Shown here: positions 25,730 to 33,579 of the stretch, in pieces
Numbering within the stretch: the first letter of the stretch is position 1
Layout: each line of letters begins with the position of its first letter
Source: Nocardioides luteus
GTDB taxonomy: Bacteria > Actinomycetota > Actinomycetes > Propionibacteriales > Nocardioidaceae
Assembly: GCF_014648595.1 (NCBI RefSeq)
Contig: NZ_BMRK01000013.1
Span: 1 to 64,000, forward strand
Direction: 5' to 3'
Length of the DNA stretch: 64,000 bases
Translations under genes and position numbers: made by a program
Notes under the pieces: generated by a model
Told to the model about the DNA's origin: nothing
Database searches by the model: none
What the model saw: the letters and a program-made list of their open reading frames with translations, nothing else

Positions 25730-27793
25730 ATGTCCGTAGCCGGAGCCCGCGACGACCTCGACGCCGAACGAGCACATCTGGCCGCGTCCCGGAAGGACCT
25801 CGCCCGGATGCGGCGCAAGGTGGAGTCGCTGGACTCCTCGACGGCCGGCAACTGGGTCAGCGCCGAGATCCTCGACGCCACCCTCGCCCAGCGGCTCGAG
25901 CAGCTCGCCGACGACCCCGAGGTGCCGCTCTTCTTCGGCCGCATCGACCGGGTCCCCGCCGCGGGTGGTGAGTCCTTCCACATCGGCCGGCGCCACATCT
26001 CCGACAGCGTGGGCGACCCGATGGTGGTCGACTGGCGCGCCCCGGTCAGCGTCCCCTTCTACCGGGCCTCGCGCACCGAGCCGATGGGGCTGGCCCGCCG
26101 GCGGCGCTACGGGTTCTCCCACGGCGAGCTGACCGCGTTCGAGGACGAGTCGCTGACCGAGACCGGTCCTCAGCAGGAGCACTCGGCGATCCTCGAGGCG
26201 GAGATCGAGCGGCCGCGCGTCGGGCCGATGCGCGACATCGTCGCCACCATCCAGCCTGAGCAGGACGTGCTGGTCCGTGCCGACCTCTCCCGGACGATCG
26301 TCGTGCAGGGTGCGCCGGGGACGGGGAAGACGGCCGTGGGGCTGCACCGCGCTGCGTACCTCCTCTACGCGCACCGCGACCAGCTCACCCGGCGCGGTGT
26401 GCTGATCATCGGGCCCAACTCCTCGTTCCTGCGCTACATCCGCGACGTGCTGCCGGCGCTGGGTGAGATCGAGGCCAAGCAGGCGACGATCGCCGAGCTC
26501 GTCAGCGTGCACGGCACTGTCCGCGCGGAGGAGCCCGCTTCGGTGGCGACGCTGAAGGGTGACGTACGCATGGCGGAGGTGCTCCACCGGGCGGTGTGGT
26601 CCCACCTCGGCGAGCCGGAGGAGGCGTTGGTCGTCCCGCGCGGGTCGCGACGCTGGCGGGTGCCGGCCTACGAGGCGCGCGAGGCGCTGGAGGGCCTGCG
26701 GTCCAACGACCTGAGGTACGCAGCGGGCCGGGCGCTGCTCCCCCGCGCCCTCGCCCACCGGGTGCTGGTGCAGATGGAACGCTCGGGCGACTCGCCCGAC
26801 GACCGGGTGCAGGACGCGGTGGCGCGGACGAAGCCTGTCAAGGACTATGCCGCCGGCCTGTGGCCGGACCTCAAGCCCGCCAAGGTGCTGCTCCGGCTGT
26901 TCACCGACGCGTCCTGGCTGGCGGAGGTCGCCGACGGGATCCTCACCGAGGCCGAGCAGGAGTCGCTGCTGTGGGAGAAGGCACCGCGCTCGGCCGGCTC
27001 GGCGCGCTGGTCGCTGGCCGATCTGGTGCTCCTCGACGAGATCGCCGACCTGCTCGACCGCACGCCCTCGGTCGCTCACATCGTCGCCGACGAGGCCCAG
27101 GACCTCTCCGCGATGATGCTGCGGGCGCTGGGGCGCCGGTCCACCACCGGCTCGCTGACGGTCCTGGGCGATCTCGCCCAGGCGACGACGCCGTGGGCCT
27201 CCTCGTCATGGACCGAGGCGCTGGCCCACCTCGGCAAGCCCGAGGGCCACGTCGAGCAGCTGACCCGGGGCTTCCGGGTGCCGGCCGACGTGATCGCCTA
27301 CGCCGCCCGGCTCCTCCCCCACATCGCGCCTGACCTGGACCCGCCGGTCGCGGTGCGCCGGGCGCGCGGCGACCTCTCCTTCACCGAAGCGGCCCTCGTG
27401 TCCTCTCTGCAGGAGGCCCTGGAGCGCGCCGGCTCGGTGGGCCTGATCGTCCCCGACGCCTCGCTCGGGGCGGCCCGGGCCGAGCTGACCGAGGCCCGCA
27501 TCCCGTTCGCCGAGATCGGGGTGGAGGCGGACGAGGAGACCGAGTTCGACGCTCACCTCGACCTGGTGCCCGCCTCGCTCGCCAAGGGACTCGAGTTCGA
27601 CCACGTGGTCGTCTCCGACCCCACCGCGATCGTCGCCGGCGAGCCCGACCGCGCGACCGGCCTGCGCCGCCTCTACGTCTGCCTCACCCGCGCGGTCTCC
27701 TCCCTCGTCGTACGCGCTGAGCTCACCGAGGGCGGCCTGCCCGAAGAACTCGGTGGCGTCCCGGACTCGGTTGGTGCGAGGGTGAGCGCATGA
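25730..27793 (+). CDS. UvrD-like ATPase of the HelD/HelR type
   Basis: 687-residue superfamily 1 ATPase. The N-terminal coiled coil is DDLDAERAHLAASRKDLARMRRKVESL, followed by IGRRHISDSVGDPMVVDWRAPVSVPFYRA as in HelD proteins. Walker A is QGAPGTGKTAVGLHRAAYLLY, Walker B IVADEAQDLSAMMLRAL, and the late motif is VVVSDPTAIVAG. HelD/HelR proteins release stalled RNA polymerase from DNA, and HelR confers rifampicin tolerance in actinobacteria. That role here is inferred. Start uncertain: ATG 25682 is in frame upstream and neither has a good ribosome site. Confidence 0.85.
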   Translation: MSVAGARDDLDAERAHLAASRKDLARMRRKVESLDSSTAGNWVSAEILDATLAQRLEQLADDPEVPLFFGRIDRVPAAGGESFHIGRRHISDSVGDPMVVDWRAPVSVPFYRASRTEPMGLARRRRYGFSHGELTAFEDESLTETGPQQEHSAILEAEIERPRVGPMRDIVATIQPEQDVLVRADLSRTIVVQGAPGTGKTAVGLHRAAYLLYAHRDQLTRRGVLIIGPNSSFLRYIRDVLPALGEIEAKQATIAELVSVHGTVRAEEPASVATLKGDVRMAEVLHRAVWSHLGEPEEALVVPRGSRRWRVPAYEAREALEGLRSNDLRYAAGRALLPRALAHRVLVQMERSGDSPDDRVQDAVARTKPVKDYAAGLWPDLKPAKVLLRLFTDASWLAEVADGILTEAEQESLLWEKAPRSAGSARWSLADLVLLDEIADLLDRTPSVAHIVADEAQDLSAMMLRALGRRSTTGSLTVLGDLAQATTPWASSSWTEALAHLGKPEGHVEQLTRGFRVPADVIAYAARLLPHIAPDLDPPVAVRRARGDLSFTEAALVSSLQEALERAGSVGLIVPDASLGAARAELTEARIPFAEIGVEADEETEFDAHLDLVPASLAKGLEFDHVVVSDPTAIVAGEPDRATGLRRLYVCLTRAVSSLVVRAELTEGGLPEELGGVPDSVGARVSA

Positions 27794-28377
27794 TCGACAC
27801 GCGTCCTGACCCGCTGGTGAAGGCCGGGTGGCCGCTGCACACCGAGCGGCTGACGATCCGCCGGATGGTGGCCGCCGACATCGAGCCGACCTGGGCCTTC
27901 CGCGGTCTCCCGGAGGTGGCCGAGTGGGTGACGACCGCGTTCACGGACCTCGAGTCCTACCGCAGGGTCTTCGAGCACCCCGACGTCATCGGGCCTGCGC
28001 TGGTGATCGAGCACCACGGCGTCATCATCGGCGACCTGATGCTCCGCATCACCGACCCGTGGTCGCAGACCGAGGTGCGCGAGCAGGCCATCGGCTCCCA
28101 GGCCGAGCTCGGCTGGACGATCGACCCCGCCCACCAGGGCAAGGGCTACGCCACCGAGGCCGTGCGTGCGGTGCTCGACGTCTGCTTCGGACCGCTCGGG
28201 CTGCGCCGGGTCGTGGCGGAGTGCTTCGCCGACAACGAGCCGTCGTGGCGACTGATGGAGCGCCTCGGGATGCGACGGGAGTCCCACACCCGCAAGGACT
28301 CGCTCCACCGCACCCGCGGCTGGCTCGACGGGATGTCCTACGCGATCCTCGCCGAGGAGTGGCCGGTCACGCGCTGA
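27790..28377 (+). CDS. GNAT-family acetyltransferase (RimJ/RimL-like)
   Basis: 195 residues of the RimJ/RimL branch: LHTERLTIRRMVAADIEPTWAFR near the start, TIDPAHQGKGYATEAVRAVLDVCF (acetyl-CoA loop QGKGYA), LGLRRVVAECFADNEPSWRLMERLGMRRE. ATG 27790 overlaps the helicase stop by 4 bases, so the two are coupled. The 3' end overlaps the convergent racemase by 11 bases. Substrate unknown. Confidence 0.87.
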   Translation: MIDTRPDPLVKAGWPLHTERLTIRRMVAADIEPTWAFRGLPEVAEWVTTAFTDLESYRRVFEHPDVIGPALVIEHHGVIIGDLMLRITDPWSQTEVREQAIGSQAELGWTIDPAHQGKGYATEAVRAVLDVCFGPLGLRRVVAECFADNEPSWRLMERLGMRRESHTRKDSLHRTRGWLDGMSYAILAEEWPVTR

Positions 28378-29062
28378 GCGCGGCCTCGATCGCTGCCTCG
28401 CAGTGCAGCCGGGTGGTCGGGAACAGCCGCACACCCGCGTACGACTCCATGGGCAGGAGCAGCTCGATCTCGGTGCAGCCGAGGATGACGCCCTCGCAGC
28501 CTTCGGCGACGAGCCGGTCGATGACCTCGAGGTACGCCTGGCGCGAGCTCTTCTCGAAGACGCCGAGGCAGAGCTCCTCGTAGATGATCCGGTGCACCCT
28601 CTGCTGGTCCGTCTCGTTCGGGACGGTGACCTCCAGGCCGTGGCTGCGGAGGCGGTCGGCGTAGAACGGCTGCGACATGGTGAAGCCGGTGCCGAGGAGC
28701 CCCACCTTCTGCACGCCGGCGGTCCGCACCGCTGCCGCGGTGGTGTCGCCCAGGTGGAGGAAGCGGTCGCCGTACGTCTCCTCCAACGTCCCGGCGACCT
28801 TGTGCATCGTGTTGGTGGCCAGCACGATCACCTCGGCCCCGGCGTCGCTGAGCGTGGCCGCCTCCTCGGCGAGCCGCTCGCCCGCCCGGTCCCACTCGCC
28901 CGCGACCTGCATCTCCTCGACCTCGGCGAAGTCGACCGAGCGGACGAGCAGGTCAGCGGAGTGCAGGCCGCCGAGCTGCTTCGCGGCGATCTCGTTCAGC
29001 AGGCGGTAGTACTCCGCCGTCGACTCCCAGCTCATCCCGCCCAGCACACCGATGCGTCTCAC
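28367..29062 (-). CDS. Aspartate/glutamate racemase family protein
   Basis: 231-residue PLP-independent racemase-like protein: IGVLGGMSWESTAEYYRLLNE at the start, LATNTMHKVAGTLEE in the first catalytic region and ILGCTEIELLLP in the second. The first acid/base position is Thr rather than Cys and the second is Cys, the arrangement known from the broad-specificity racemase YgeA, so activity is plausible. GTG 29062 overlaps the epoxide hydrolase stop (GTGA). Confidence 0.85.
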   Translation of the reverse strand: MRRIGVLGGMSWESTAEYYRLLNEIAAKQLGGLHSADLLVRSVDFAEVEEMQVAGEWDRAGERLAEEAATLSDAGAEVIVLATNTMHKVAGTLEETYGDRFLHLGDTTAAAVRTAGVQKVGLLGTGFTMSQPFYADRLRSHGLEVTVPNETDQQRVHRIIYEELCLGVFEKSSRQAYLEVIDRLVAEGCEGVILGCTEIELLLPMESYAGVRLFPTTRLHCEAAIEAALSA

Positions 29063-30243
29063 ATCGACCAGTCTGCTCGGGCTGCCAAGACCGCAGCCAG
29101 GCCGTCTCGCAGGTCGTCCACGAACAGGTCGGGGACCTCCATCGACGGGAAGTGCCCACCGCGCTCCGGCGTACCCCACCGGACGATCCGGCGGTAGCGC
29201 TCCTGCGCCCACGGGCGCGGGCACCGCTCGACGTCGGCGGGGTAGATCGTGATCGCCGAGGGGACATCGACCCGCAGATCGGGGTCGAGCGCGGCGTGGC
29301 TCTCGTAGTAGATGCGGGCTGCGGAGGCGCCGGTGCGGGTGAGCCAGTAGAGGGTGACGTCGTCGAGAATGCGGTCGATCGGGATCGTCTCGAACGGGCT
29401 GTCCTCGGTGTCGGACCACTCGGCGAACTTGTCCAGCAGCCAGGCGAGCAATCCGACCGGCGAGTCGACGAGCGAGTAGCCGATCGTCTGCGGCCGGGTG
29501 GCCTGCTGCTTCGCGTACGCCGCGCGGTGCTGCCAGAAGTCGCGGGTCCCCTCGGCCCACTCCCGCTCCGTCGGGGTCAGGCCGTCCAGGGAGAGACCGG
29601 GAGGGCCCTCCGCGAAGGTCGAGTGGATCCCGAGGACGTGGTCGGGGAACCTGCCGGCCAGGACGGTGGTGATGTTGCCGCCCCAGTCACCGCCGTGGGC
29701 GAGGAACCGGTCGTATCCGAGCCTGCTCATCAGCTCCACCCAGGCGGCCGCGGTCCGCTCGGTCCCCCAGCCGGTCGTCGTGGGCCGGTCGCTGTAGCCG
29801 AAGCCGGGCAGCGACGGGACGACGACGTCGAAGGCGGGGTCTGTGGGGTCGGTCGGGTCGGCCAGCTCCTCGACCACGTCGGCGAAGCGGACGATGCTGT
29901 CGGGCCAGCCGTGGGTCAGCAGCAGCGGAGTCGCGTCGGATCGCTGCGATCGACGGTGGAGGAAGTGGATGCCGAGGCCGTCGATGGTCGTCCGGAACTG
30001 GCCGATCCGGTCCAGCCGTGCCTCGAACGCTCGCCAGTCGTAGCTCGTGCGCCAGTGGTCGACGATCCGGGTGAGGTCGTCGAGGGGTACGCCCTGGTCC
30101 CACCGGTCTCGTCCGGTCGCTGACGTGTCGACCGTCTCCGGCTCGGGCAACCGCGCGGCGGCCAGGCGCGCTCGCAGGTCGGCGAGGTCTTCTTCGGGCG
30201 CGTGGGCTTCGAACGGTCGTACGTCACGGCTCTGGTCGGACAT
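29059..30243 (-). CDS. Epoxide hydrolase, alpha/beta-fold with EHN domain
   Basis: 394 residues. The N-terminal epoxide hydrolase domain (DLRARLAAARLPEPETVDTS) precedes an alpha/beta hydrolase core. The oxyanion HGWP is in LLTHGWPDSIVRF, the nucleophile Asp in AHGGDWGGNITTVLAG, and the late catalytic His in ERGGHFPSMEVPDLF. It hydrolyses epoxides to diols; the substrate is unknown. Its promoter (minus-strand TTGTCA-N17-CTAGAA, 30308-30280) overlaps two operator-like repeats and it is divergent from a CGNR regulator. Confidence 0.9.
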   Translation of the reverse strand: MSDQSRDVRPFEAHAPEEDLADLRARLAAARLPEPETVDTSATGRDRWDQGVPLDDLTRIVDHWRTSYDWRAFEARLDRIGQFRTTIDGLGIHFLHRRSQRSDATPLLLTHGWPDSIVRFADVVEELADPTDPTDPAFDVVVPSLPGFGYSDRPTTTGWGTERTAAAWVELMSRLGYDRFLAHGGDWGGNITTVLAGRFPDHVLGIHSTFAEGPPGLSLDGLTPTEREWAEGTRDFWQHRAAYAKQQATRPQTIGYSLVDSPVGLLAWLLDKFAEWSDTEDSPFETIPIDRILDDVTLYWLTRTGASAARIYYESHAALDPDLRVDVPSAITIYPADVERCPRPWAQERYRRIVRWGTPERGGHFPSMEVPDLFVDDLRDGLAAVLAARADWSM

Positions 30244-30264
30244 GGATCCTCCTGGCGTCGTCGG

Positions 30265-30324
30265 AACCGGCTATGACGGTTCTAGCATGCCGTCGCAGTG
30301 CTTGACAACCGGCTATGGTGGTTC
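30265..30324. promoter_or_regulatory. Two operator-like direct repeats between epoxide hydrolase and CGNR regulator
   Basis: AACCGGCTATGACGGTTC (30265-30282) and AACCGGCTATGGTGGTTC (30307-30324) differ at two positions and are spaced 42 bases start to start, four helical turns. Each has AACC/GGTT outer arms. The left copy overlaps the epoxide hydrolase -10 and the right copy its -35 and the start of the CGNR gene. Confidence 0.6.
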
Positions 30325-30325
30325 C

Positions 30326-30883
30326 ATGCCTGCTGGACACCCCGACTTCCGCCTCGGCAGCGTGCTCGCGACGAGCTTCACGGGGACCCTCTCGGAGCGT
30401 CACGGCGATCCGGTCGAGCGCATCCCCACTCCGCAGCGGCTCCTCGACTGGCTCGACGTCTATGGCCTGGCCGTCGACGCCTGCACCCCGGCCCAGCTCG
30501 ACCTCGCCCGCGAGCTCCGGGAGTCCATCCACGCCGCCGCCACCGCGGCCGCCCTCGACGAGCCGCTCCCCTCCTCTGCCGTCGAGGTGATCAACGCCTA
30601 CAGCACCGACGGCCGCGCCTCTGCGTTGCTGACCCGCGATGGCGAGCGCCGCTGGCAGCTGGGCCCGGACTCCGCCCTCGTCGACGCCCTCGGCGTCATC
30701 GCCGCCGACGCGATCGACATCGTCTCCGGCGAGCGCGACGGGAGGCTCGCCCTCTGCGCCTCCCCCACCTGCCGAGCTGCCTTCTTCGACACCAGCCGCA
30801 GCCGCACCCGCCGCTGGTGCGACATGAACACCTGCGGCAACCGCGAGAAGAAGGCCCGCTTCAACGCCACCCACCGCCCCTGA
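30326..30883 (+). CDS. CGNR zinc finger regulator
   Basis: 185 residues: an N-terminal ABATE-like domain (RLGSVLATSFTGTLSERHGDP) and a C-terminal CGNR zinc finger with CASPTCRAAFFDTSRSRTR followed by WCDMNTCGNREKKARF. Cys ligands and the Cys-Gly-Asn-Arg signature are intact. It is probably the DNA-binding repressor or activator of the divergent epoxide hydrolase. The ATG lies 7 bases after a TATGGT -10-like hexamer in the right operator copy and no ribosome site is present, so leaderless translation is plausible. Confidence 0.88.
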   Translation: MPAGHPDFRLGSVLATSFTGTLSERHGDPVERIPTPQRLLDWLDVYGLAVDACTPAQLDLARELRESIHAAATAAALDEPLPSSAVEVINAYSTDGRASALLTRDGERRWQLGPDSALVDALGVIAADAIDIVSGERDGRLALCASPTCRAAFFDTSRSRTRRWCDMNTCGNREKKARFNATHRP

Positions 30884-30893
30884 CCCCCTCCTC

Positions 30894-31000
30894 GCCGAGC
30901 CGGCGCAACTGCCCCAGAATCCAACGCCGACTCGGCGAACCAGAGCGAGGCAGACGCGCCGACTCGGCGAACCACAACGAGGCAGACGCGCCGACTCGGC
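30894..31000. repeat. 32-bp-period repeat array, short copy
   Basis: One unit in forward orientation (30894-30915, GCCGAGCCGGC then GCAACTGCCCC) is followed by a decayed unit keeping GCCGACTCGGC (30926-30936). Two inverted units (30947-30968 and 30979-31000) start GAGGCAGACGC and end GCCGACTCGGC. Starts of the inverted units fall on a 32-base register. Same family as 60083-60389. It fills the gap between the CGNR gene and the convergent oxidoreductase. Confidence 0.8.
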
Positions 31001-31018
31001 GATCGGTGTGACGACGGC

Positions 31019-32104
31019 TTACTGGTTTACGGGCTTTGGGTCGGGCTCGGCAGCCAGCTGGCGGCGTACTGCCAGTGCGGCGGCGCGGCCGGCGCGGCTG
31101 GCGCCGATCGTGCTGGCGGAGGGGCCATAGCCGACGAGCTGGACGCGCGGGTCGTACGCAGCGGTGACCGCGGTCTGCACGTCGGCCGAGCCGCGCAGCA
31201 GCGGGATGCCGCCGTGCGGACTGCGCAGGTGCAGCGGCGCGAGGTGGGTGACCGCGGGACGGAAACCCGTGGCCCAGAGGATCGCATCGACCCGCTCGAA
31301 AGCGCCCGAGTCCCAGCGCAACCCGTCGGGCTCGATCCGGGCGAACATCGGCAGCCGGCTCTCGTAGACACCGAGCCGCGCGGCCTCCTGCTCCTGCGGG
31401 CGCAGGCTGAGACCGGTGACGCTGACGACGCTGGCCGGCGGCAGGCCGGCCTCGACCCGCTCGGCGACCAGTGCGACGGCCTCACGGCCACGCTCGGCGT
31501 CGAAGTCGGAGCGCCACACCGGCTCGCGGCGCGTGACCCAGAGCACGTCGGTCAGCGGCGCCAGCTCGCCGAGGAACTGCACCGCCGATGCACCGCCACC
31601 GACCACCGCCACGCGCTTGCCGCGGAAGTGGTCGGCGCCGGGGTAGTCGTGGGTGTGCACCTGCTCTCCGAGGAAGGTCTCGGCGCCGGGATAGTGGGGC
31701 ACGAACGGCCGGGTCCAGGTGCCGGTGGCGTTGACGAGGGTGCGGGTGAGCCAGGTGCGCCCGTCGGTCGAGTGCACCGCGAGCAGGTCGCCGACCGAGG
31801 TCACCGTGGAGACCTTCACCGGCCGCTCCACGGGCAGCTCGTGCAGCGACTCGTAGAGGCCGAACCAGGCCGGTACGGCGACGTTGGCCCGCTCGCGGGA
31901 GTCGCCGGGCGCCCGACCGTCCGGCAGGTCGGCCACGCCGTGCACGTCGTGCATCGTCAGTGAGTCCCAGCGGTGCTGCCAGGCGCCTCCGGGTCGCCGT
32001 TCGGAGTCGAGCACCACGTGGCGTACTCCCAGGCGGGCGAGGTGGTAGGACGCCGACAGACCGGCCTGGCCGGCACCGATCACGACTGCCTCGTAGCTCT
32101 CCAC
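31019..32104 (-). CDS. FAD-dependent NAD(P)-binding monooxygenase-like protein
   Basis: 361-residue flavoprotein of the flavin-monooxygenase/Baeyer-Villiger-like group: FAD site VVIGAGQAGLSASYHL, second Rossmann GxGxxA/G in KRVAVVGGGASAVQFL, and the ATGF motif in ILWATGFRPAV. The start GTG 32104 has GAGGG at suitable distance; ATG 32137 is possible. It is divergent from the P450 operon with a shared intergenic operator, so a common pathway is likely. Substrate unknown. Confidence 0.82.
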   Translation of the reverse strand: MESYEAVVIGAGQAGLSASYHLARLGVRHVVLDSERRPGGAWQHRWDSLTMHDVHGVADLPDGRAPGDSRERANVAVPAWFGLYESLHELPVERPVKVSTVTSVGDLLAVHSTDGRTWLTRTLVNATGTWTRPFVPHYPGAETFLGEQVHTHDYPGADHFRGKRVAVVGGGASAVQFLGELAPLTDVLWVTRREPVWRSDFDAERGREAVALVAERVEAGLPPASVVSVTGLSLRPQEQEAARLGVYESRLPMFARIEPDGLRWDSGAFERVDAILWATGFRPAVTHLAPLHLRSPHGGIPLLRGSADVQTAVTAAYDPRVQLVGYGPSASTIGASRAGRAAALAVRRQLAAEPDPKPVNQ

Positions 32105-32153
32105 ACAACCCTCAACAACACACCGAGAAAATTCCATACCGACAGAATGCTGC

Positions 32154-32167
32154 GGGAACACGTTCTA
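32154..32167. promoter_or_regulatory. KstR-like palindrome between the FAD enzyme and P450 operon
   Basis: Minus-strand TAGAACGTGTTCCC matches the KstR box TNNAACNNGTTNNA at all fixed bases except the last. TetR-family regulators of lipid or steroid catabolism use such sites. No TetR gene is adjacent in the window. Confidence 0.45.
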
Positions 32168-32226
32168 CTTGACTACCCTCGACGAAGGCTCGGGACCGGG
32201 AGGTCGGAAACGATGGAACGAACGCC

Positions 32227-33579
32227 ATGACAGCCACCGAGATGCTCCGCGAGGTGCCACCGCTCGCGCCGGGCGACCACGGGCTCCCCTGGGTCGGCAG
32301 GCTGCTCGACTACTCCCGCGACCCGGTCGCCTTCTACCGCCATCAGTGGGAGACGTACGGCCCGGTCTCGCCGTTCTTCCGGGCCGGCCAGTCCGGGGTG
32401 GTGGTGCTCGGCCCGGACGCCTGCGAGGCGGTCCTGCGCAACAAGGACAAGGCCTTCGCCAACGGGCCCGCGTGGGGCGAGATCGTCGGCCCGTTCTTCG
32501 ACCGCGGCCTGATGCTGCTCGACTTCGCCGAGCACCACGCCCACCGCCGGATCATGCAGGAGGCCTTCACCCGGGACCGCCTCGCGACCTATACGACTGC
32601 GATGCAGCCGGCGATCGCCGAGGGCATGCGCGGCTGGACCAGCGACGAGGCCTTCCCCGCCTACCCCCGGCTCAAGCAGCTCACCCTCGACATCGCCGCC
32701 GACATCTTCATGGGCGGTGCCGCCGAGACCAGCCGGGCCGAGATGGACCGGGTCAACCGGGCGTTCATCGCCTGCGTGCAGGCGGCCGCCGGCGTCATCC
32801 GCGCCGACGTGCCGTTCACCCGCTGGGGCCGCGCCTTCCGCGGCCGGAAGGTGCTCGAGGCCTTCCTGCGCCACTACCTCCCCGCCAAGCGGGCGCGGCA
32901 GACCGACGACATCTTCTCGGTGCTGTGCCACATCGAGACCGACGACGGCGAGCGGTTCAGCGACCAGGACGTCGTCAACCACATGATCTTCCTGATGATG
33001 GCCGCCCACGACACCTCGACCATCACCACCTCCACGATGCTGCAGTTCCTCGGTCAGCACCCGCAGTGGCAGCAGCGCTGCCGCGAGGAGTCGCTCGCCC
33101 TCGGCCCCGCGCCGACCATGCCGGAGATCGAGAGCCTGACCAGCCTCGACCTGGTGATGAAGGAGGCGCTGCGGCTGCGGGCCCCGGTGCCGGCGCTGAT
33201 GCGGCGTACGGTCAAGGAGACCAGCCTCGCCGGCGTCCGCATCCCCGAGGACACCGCGATGATGGTGGGGGTCCAGTTCAGCCATCTGATGGAGGACTAC
33301 TGGACCAACCCGACGGTCTTCGACCCCGAGCGCTTCGCCCCGCACCGCCGCGAGGACAAGAGCCACCGGATGGCGTGGGAGCCGTTCGGCGGCGGGGTGC
33401 ACAAGTGCATCGGCCTCTACTTCGCCGGCCTCGAGGTCAAGTCGATCCTGCACCGGTTGCTGCGCGACTACCGCTGGAGCGTCTCCCCCGGCTACCGCGC
33501 GCCCCTGGACAACAGCTCGCTGCCCTTCCCCAAGGACGGCAACCCCATCCACCTCACCCGGATCCGAGGAGATCGATGA
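32227..33579 (+). CDS. Cytochrome P450
   Basis: 450-residue soluble heme monooxygenase. I-helix oxygen-activation motif is AAHDTSTITT, the ExxR is in KEALRLRAPVPAL, and the heme-binding loop FGGGVHKCIGLYFAG has the thiolate Cys394. No membrane anchor is seen. The heme loop FGGGxHKC resembles the CYP51/CYP120-like group more than classical soluble bacterial P450s. No ferredoxin gene is adjacent. Its stop overlaps the aldehyde dehydrogenase start (ATGA); it is the first gene of a four-gene coupled operon. Confidence 0.94.
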   Translation: MTATEMLREVPPLAPGDHGLPWVGRLLDYSRDPVAFYRHQWETYGPVSPFFRAGQSGVVVLGPDACEAVLRNKDKAFANGPAWGEIVGPFFDRGLMLLDFAEHHAHRRIMQEAFTRDRLATYTTAMQPAIAEGMRGWTSDEAFPAYPRLKQLTLDIAADIFMGGAAETSRAEMDRVNRAFIACVQAAAGVIRADVPFTRWGRAFRGRKVLEAFLRHYLPAKRARQTDDIFSVLCHIETDDGERFSDQDVVNHMIFLMMAAHDTSTITTSTMLQFLGQHPQWQQRCREESLALGPAPTMPEIESLTSLDLVMKEALRLRAPVPALMRRTVKETSLAGVRIPEDTAMMVGVQFSHLMEDYWTNPTVFDPERFAPHRREDKSHRMAWEPFGGGVHKCIGLYFAGLEVKSILHRLLRDYRWSVSPGYRAPLDNSSLPFPKDGNPIHLTRIRGDR

